This document shows positions 58,901-64,000 of a stretch of 64,000 bases of DNA, piece after piece; the first letter of the stretch is position 1; each line of letters opens with the position of its first letter. The stretch is from NCBI RefSeq assembly GCF_002775205.1, contig NC_036458.1:310001-374000 (forward strand), in the 5' to 3' direction. The notes under the pieces were generated by a model, which saw nothing but the letters and a program-made list of their open reading frames with translations, did not search any database and was not told the origin of the DNA. The position numbers were made by a program, and so were the translations under genes. Source of the stretch: Xiphophorus maculatus. Its lineage: Eukaryota; Chordata; Actinopteri; Cyprinodontiformes; Poeciliidae.

Positions 58901-61900
58901 AGTTCAGTTCTTCGTGATAAGAAGAACTGTTCAGTTCAATTCTTCATAATAATAAGAACTGTTCAGTTCAATTCTTCATAATAATAAGAACTGTTCAGTT
59001 CAGTTCTTCGTGATAAGAAGAACTGTTCAGTTCAATTCTTCATAATAAGAACTGTTCAGTTCAGTTTTTCATGATAATAAGAACTGTTCTGTTCAGTTCT
59101 TCATAACAAGAAGAACTGTTCATTCAGTTCTTCATAATAAGAAGAACTGTTCAGTTCAGTTCTTCATAACAAGAAGAACTGTTCAGTTCAGTTCTTCATA
59201 ATAATAAGAACTGTTCAGTTCAGTTCTTCATAACAAGAAGAACTGTTCAGTTCAGTTCTTCATAATAAGAAGAACTGTTCAGTTCAGTTCTTCACAATAA
59301 GAAGAACTGTTCAGTTCAGTTCTTCATAACAAGAAGAACTGTTCAGTTCAGTTCTTCATAATAAGAAGAACTGTTCAGTTCAGTTCTTCACAATAAGAAG
59401 AACTGTTCAGTTCAGTTCTTCATAACAAGAAGAACTGTTCAGTTCAGTTCTTCACAATAACTACAACACTGTGTCATTTCCCTAACAAATTCACATTTCA
59501 GAAGGAATGAGACGAGGACTCACCACTAAGCTGCGCGTTGCTTCCTGTGGGAGAGAAAGCAGATAATCAGTTGCGGTTCCGACCCGACGGCTTCTTCCTC
59601 CGGGCGCGGCCGGGGAATTTTCAAGAACAAAGCAGGAATTCAACTTATTTAAATTGCAGGTAGACAGGAAAAGGTGATGATGATGTCAGCTGCGCCTCGA
59701 CATGCAGCATAATTTAGATTAATTTTAGATAGTAGAGAAATGAGAAGGTTCGTTGGTTTGACTGTCATTTATTAATTTCAGTGAATAAAATGTGAATCGA
59801 AAAGGAAGAACTGGAAACATTCAGGCTGTTTTACTGGGCTCCAGTTGAAACGACTGGTGTTCATTTCCTCTAAATAAAAACCGGTTATCTATTTTATCAG
59901 ATCTTTGCCGGTTCCATTGTGTTTTATTTCTGTTCATGTTTGAGTTTCATGACGTTTTTCTTCAGTCCTGGTTCCTCCTGTTTCCCGTTGCTCAGAAACC
60001 GGTGAGCTCGTCTCCTCCCTTTTCTCTCCCTCAATGAGATTTTCTCTAAATTTACTTTTTTTTTTTATCAAACTGGTTTTTGTTGCTTTTTGGTCTCTGT
60101 GCATCACATGACAGTTTGGTGAAGAAAAGATTAAATTTGAACCTTAAACTGTTAGAAATTCATCCAGGGACCCGAGATTAAAACATATTATTAGAAATGT
60201 GGGAACAGACGATCCTGAATTTAAATCCTTGTGAGCAATAATGAATACATGAATAAAATCAAAGCTTTAATGTAGTTTGGAAATCGGAGCTTTGAGTTTA
60301 AATGCCCTCAGTTTCGCTCTGACTTGTTTAAATGCCCGACTTTCAGGTTTGGACTCTGCTGAATGAAGCTGGAAGCGTCCATGTTGGTGTGGGGCAGGGA
60401 TCACAAGGTTCAACTGGTTGGGCTGGTTTCAGCTTGAAGGCAGACTCTGTTTTCTGAGAAGTTTATTGTTGACTCTAACTCATTGTTTGGAGTTTCAGGT
60501 ATTTTTGCATCTAAACCGTCTTGGATCAAGATTTCCCAGAATCCACTCTGTCACCGGCAGACGAAGCGCAGAGAAGAATTCAAACATGTTCAGGTCCAAC
60601 ATCGCATGATAACGACAACTGGCTGGTTCTCCTCATTCTGCACATTATCTGACAGAAAATAAAATAATATAAAAAGTTATTTTAATAATAATCTGTGAGG
60701 AATCCTGGTAAAGAAACAACAGTTTAAAAACTGGACTCAGAAGAACTGGGACCAGTTTGGGTTTGTGTGTTTGGGAAGCATTTTGTTTTATTTCTTTGCT
60801 TTGTTCTCTTTTTACTGAGCCAACAAGGTCAAAGTTCACAAGAAGGACAAAGCCTGGAGGCTTTCAGGTTCAGAACAATCCCCCTAATGGACCAATTAAA
60901 GTTTTCCAGCCTTTCACACCTCAGGATTAAAACATGTTATTATTAGAAAGGCGTTGACATCATCAACACTGAGCTGAATGGAGGGAAGGGCCGCTGACGG
61001 CCCGGCCCGGCCCGGCTCGGCCCGGCCGCTTGTCAGTGACCCAAAGGTCAACAGTCTGACTGAGGGTCAACACCTGCTGCAACCAACCCGACCTGACCAC
61101 GGAGTCGGGGCCGTGGCGTCTTTGGAGCCACTAAAGGCCTCGGGTCCACGGCTCTGAGGGAAGAACCGGGTCCATGTGGGTCCAGTGGTTCAGACACAAA
61201 CAGTGAAGCAGTGACGGCCAACTTCAGGAAAAGAATCTAAAGGCGAGTCCGGAACCGTTCGGATCATCGCTGGCCTGCGGTGCGACTCCTCCTGAACCCG
61301 TCTGATCCAGGAACAATGGACAAACCAGTTGGTGTTCAAACCTCCTGACCCGGAATCAGCAGTGTGAGAAAGACACAAACTATGCCAAGAATCATCCCCA
61401 CCCGTAACCTTTAACCTTTGCTCCTTAAAACGGGCCACCAACAACCTTCCAGCTCTTAAGCAACAAACCCAGTTAAGACATCGGTCTGGTTTCCCTCTCT
61501 CTAGTTCGGACTCGATGGTCCCAGTGTTCAGGATCTAACAACATGCTAACAGCAGCAGGGAACAGGGAACTGCTGGCCTTCAGAGGACAGCGATCATCTC
61601 ACCGTGTGACGGAGGTTGAAACTGCTCCCTCCTAGTTTCACTAGTTATTTCCTCTCTGGCTCAGCGAACGACAGAAAAGGAGGATTATTTGTGAATGTGG
61701 AAGATTTTCCAGGTGTTTCTAACGTCTCGAATCGAATTCTTTAGCCGGTTTGTCTCACGGTGAAGAGTGAAGGTTTGTAGAAAAGAAAGTACAACAGTTA
61801 TCAATGTTATGATAGAGGAAGCGTCCTTTTAGCAAACCGCTGCCAAATACTGAACCACATTAAGCATTTAGTTTTTATTTCTACTTCCTATATTTAAATT

Positions 61901-63096
61901 ACTTGCACCTGTTGCTTCCAATATGTTAGTGTCCTCTGTTGTTATGTAGAAAGTAATTCTGGTTTCTGAACTGCTTTAAGCAAACGCAGTGGAAACTGGC
62001 TGGCTAACCGCTAACCGGCTGGCTAACCGCTAACTGTGCTCCACTGGTAGCTGAAACCCTCCTGGGTCCGGTGGGTCTGGTGGGTCCGGTTCTGACTGCT
62101 GGGACCTCAGTGTCTGACGCCAACCTTCATTCTCAGATTAACTTTTGAACGCTGAAGGATTCCTGCTTGGAATAATCCTGAGTTCAAGTTTGAAAATTAA
62201 ACTTTTGGTTTTTGCTTAACGTGCTTTTAAATCCATTAAAGTCGTTAATTTTTAAACTCTGCCATCATCAGATAAATTCTTCCTGAATCTCTGATTTGAG
62301 GAGTTTAAAATGAGCTGGTTAGCGAATGTAGCATATTAAAGTTGATTTTGTCATTTTAACAGTTTATTGTGATAATAATTAGACTTTTAGGTTCGCTTGT
62401 CATGTCTTGCAGCGCACTGATAAAAAGTGAACCTGGACTGTATCAACATATTTACATCACAAGACAACTGTAACATTTTTAGACATACCGTATTATGTTT
62501 TTACAAATACAGCAAACAAAGATATAATAAAAAAAGCGACAGGAAAAGTTTCCCATCTGTATGTAAGAATATAAACCCAATAATCTCCAACATGAAGCTC
62601 TGCTTTTGCAAAAAGGTAAAAGAAAAGGTGGAACCAAAACCTTTCTGACTTTACTAAATGTCGAACAGGAACATTTAAACCTCAAAGCAAACATTTGAAC
62701 TTTTTATTCTGATACATTGATTACACGTCAAAATGTCCCTGGATCAAGATTTATTAAGGATTAATACTTTCTGAGAGACAGAAGTAAAAAATATACCAAC
62801 ATAAGTTTTAGTGTTATACTATAATATAGTATAATATAATATAGAACAATTATACTAACCTTTATTTAAACTGCTTAATGCTGAGTTTTTAGATTATCAT
62901 TCATCAAACTTAATTTTGTTATTTTTTAACAGCTGCTGTTTAAATGTTCTGATAAATCCAGAATGATGTCAGAAACTCAGCAGGAACAAGAGCGATTTAA
63001 AGGTTTCTGCTCTGAACCGTCACAAAGGTGAGACTCACCTGCAGCCCAGAGGGTCAGCAGCAGCAGGACTCTGGAGGAAGACAACCCGACCTTCAT
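52987..63096 (-). CDS. Trypsin-like serine protease, prostasin/testisin type, membrane-tethered
   Basis: Six exons on the minus strand: 63039-63096, 59524-59544 (a 21-bp microexon), 54783-54954, 54234-54502, 53334-53464, 52987-53253, with phases that fit exactly, 305 residues. A signal peptide ([20 protein letters not shown]) precedes a short propeptide with the linking cysteine ([12 protein letters not shown]) and the activation site RIVGG. The catalytic triad is complete: [15 protein letters not shown] and GDSGGPL. Asp six residues before the active Ser (KDSCQGDSGG) predicts cleavage after Arg/Lys. The C-terminus ends in a hydrophobic stretch ([19 protein letters not shown]) after GYISFQG, suggesting a GPI anchor or membrane tail as in prostasin and testisin. 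Introns 1 and 2 are 3.5 and 4.6 kb and rich in repeats. Exact orthology is unclear. Confidence 0.93.
55939..57224. mobile_element. hAT-like element with nested foreign segment
   Basis: Ends TAGGCCTGTC and GACAGGCCTA are perfect 10-bp inverted repeats. Flanks TCAGTAAC (55931-55938) and TCAGTAGC (57225-57232) make an 8-bp duplication with one mismatch. The middle (about 56105-56815) has different composition and a minus-strand open frame (56400-56660) with [20 protein letters not shown], similar to MADF/Myb-like proteins of Harbinger-type transposons. That suggests a second element inside. No complete transposase remains. Confidence 0.65.
57487..58398 (+). mobile_element. Repeat family copy B, possible DNA transposon with imperfect TIRs
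   Basis: Uninterrupted relative of the repeat at 47477. Its left end (tgttctaactatctgtgctgcc) resembles the complement of its right end (tgttctgacaatcagtgctacc, at 58374-58396) at about 17 of 22 positions, so it may be a non-autonomous cut-and-paste element. No coding capacity seen. It lies in intron 2 of the protease gene. Confidence 0.5.
58618..59458. repeat. 31-33-bp minisatellite in which every unit can form a hairpin
   Basis: About 26 copies of a unit such as agttcttcataataagaaga followed by actgttcagttc. Each unit holds AGTTCTTC, a 6-8-base spacer, and GAAGAACT, giving a stem of eight pairs. Units vary mainly in the spacer (ataataa, ataacaa, atgataata, cacaataa). It ends about 65 bases before the protease microexon at 59524-59544. 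Confidence 0.92.
59545..63038. other. Intron 1 of the serine protease gene
   Basis: About 3.5 kb. Contains a cggcccggcccggc GC run at 61000-61030 and AT-rich stretches, e.g. tataatatagta at 62820. No exon or named repeat was recognised. Confidence 0.45.
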
Positions 63097-63185
63097 CACG
63101 AAGAGACTCTGGAGCTTCTGCTCTCAAAAGGAGAAGATGAAGAAATGCTGCTCTGAACCGACCCAACTGCTGATGGAGCAACACC

Positions 63186-63252
63186 ACACACCCTCATACA
63201 CACAGAGACACACAGACACACACACACAGACACACACACACCCTCATACACA
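63186..63252. repeat. CA-rich microsatellite upstream of the protease gene
   Basis: Runs of acacaca interrupted by g or ccctcat, about 90-155 bases upstream of the minus-strand start codon, so it may overlap the promoter. Confidence 0.85.
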
Positions 63253-63384
63253 CCCTCACTGCAAACACAACAAACGCCTCCAGACATAAAAATGCTCCCA
63301 CACTGGCAAATGTTATTTCTTTAATGTATTATTATATACATATATACTGTATGTATTATTATATTATATATCAGTATTATTATA

Positions 63385-63725
63385 AGACCTCTCAGGTTCT
63401 GCTCTGCATCCCCAGAACCAGAACCAAACGAGGAGAAGCAGCTTTCAGCATCTATGCACCACAAATTTGGAACAAACTTCCAGAAAACTGTAAAACAGCT
63501 GAAACACTGACTTCCTTTAAATCTCAACTAAAAACCCACCTGGTTAGGATTGTATTTGAAATGTAATCAATTACTAATTTATTGATGGAACTTGACTTAA
63601 TGCTGTGTTTTGATGATTGATTCTATGTTACTTTGTGTTTCTGTGTTTGTAATGATGTAAAGCACTTTGAAATGCCTTGCTGCTGAAATGTGCTATACAA
63701 ATAAGATTTGATTGATTGATTGATT
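63385..63725 (+). mobile_element. L2/Rex1-type LINE 3' end
   Basis: Plus-strand open frame AFSIYAPQIWNKLPENCKTA and TSFKSQLKTHL is the C-terminus of fish L2-like ORF2. The 3' UTR ends GTAAAGCACTTTGAAATGCC ... GTGCTATACAAATAAGA with a (TTGA)n tail at 63709-63724. It is strongly 5'-truncated. It lies upstream of the protease gene, opposite in orientation. Confidence 0.75.
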
Positions 63726-64000
63726 TTATTCATTTTTATTTATTTGTTTGTTTTTTATTTCATCCATTGATGTATTTTTATTTGATTTATTAGAGAATGT
63801 TCAGGAAGCAGATGCAGATCACACAGCGCCCCCTGCTGGTTTTATACGCAGACAAAGATGCAGCAGAAAATTACAAGTTAGATTGAAGTGAATGAAACCA
63901 GAGATCCAGTGATCCAGATGATCCAGGTGATCCAGTGATCCAGATGCTTCTGGTCCGTAGATCTGGTTGTAAATGGTTCTCCTGGTTGTTCCTCATTATT

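Noticed and set aside
58618-59458. A CRISPR array
   Set aside because: Units are contiguous without unique spacers, in a vertebrate intron; it is a minisatellite. The same applies to the array at 19283-19769.

Overview
The window looks like a gene-bearing stretch of a teleost fish chromosome. The evidence is spliced vertebrate genes with GT-AG introns and fish-type repeats, including a Rex3 LINE with both widely used Rex3 primer sites, a fish Tx1-clade LINE, Tc1/mariner and hAT transposons, and a tRNA-derived SINE. The species cannot be fixed from sequence alone. Introns and spacers are saturated with the word GGTTCTG/CAGAACC.

Layout: (1) 1.66-12.6 kb, + strand: a 22-exon coiled-coil gene of the QRICH2/C16orf96 (DUF4795) family. 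Its second intron holds a DIRS-like fossil and a Rex3 fragment. (2) 12.7-20.9 kb: a repeat-filled spacer with an L2-like LINE, an older LINE remnant and a 26-bp minisatellite. (3) 20.9-22.7 kb, - strand: a UBALD gene whose usual C-terminus lies in a shifted frame. (4) 26.0-28.6 kb, + strand: foxj1, the motile-cilia transcription factor, with an expanded 11-residue repeat at its C-terminus. (5) 28.9-35.1 kb: a spacer with an L1-like fragment and an unassigned TIR transposon. (6) 35.2-42.1 kb, + strand: amdhd2 (GlcNAc-6-phosphate deacetylase). Its first intron carries a young Tx1-clade LINE that begins with the first 26 nt of U2 snRNA. (7) 44.0-45.0 kb, + strand: a decayed trypsin-like protease. 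(8) 45.3-50.2 kb, - strand: jmjd8, with a SINE inside a Tc1/mariner inside an older repeat in its second intron. (9) 50.5-51.7 kb: a hAT element with a perfect 8-bp target duplication. (10) 53.0-63.1 kb, - strand: an intact prostasin/testisin-like serine protease with long introns holding another hAT-like element, a repeat copy and an 840-bp hairpin minisatellite.

The genes do not form one pathway. QRICH2-like and FOXJ1 are both linked to cilia and flagella, and perfect RFX X-box palindromes occur in the QRICH2-like intron 1 and in a jmjd8 intron. The neighbourhood mixes genes that sit on human 17q25 (QRICH2, UBALD2, FOXJ1) and 16p13.3 (UBALD1, C16orf96, AMDHD2, JMJD8, tryptase-type proteases), which suggests an old paralogon. 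The most striking observation is the LINE copy with a U2 snRNA leader (35.38-38.44 kb).
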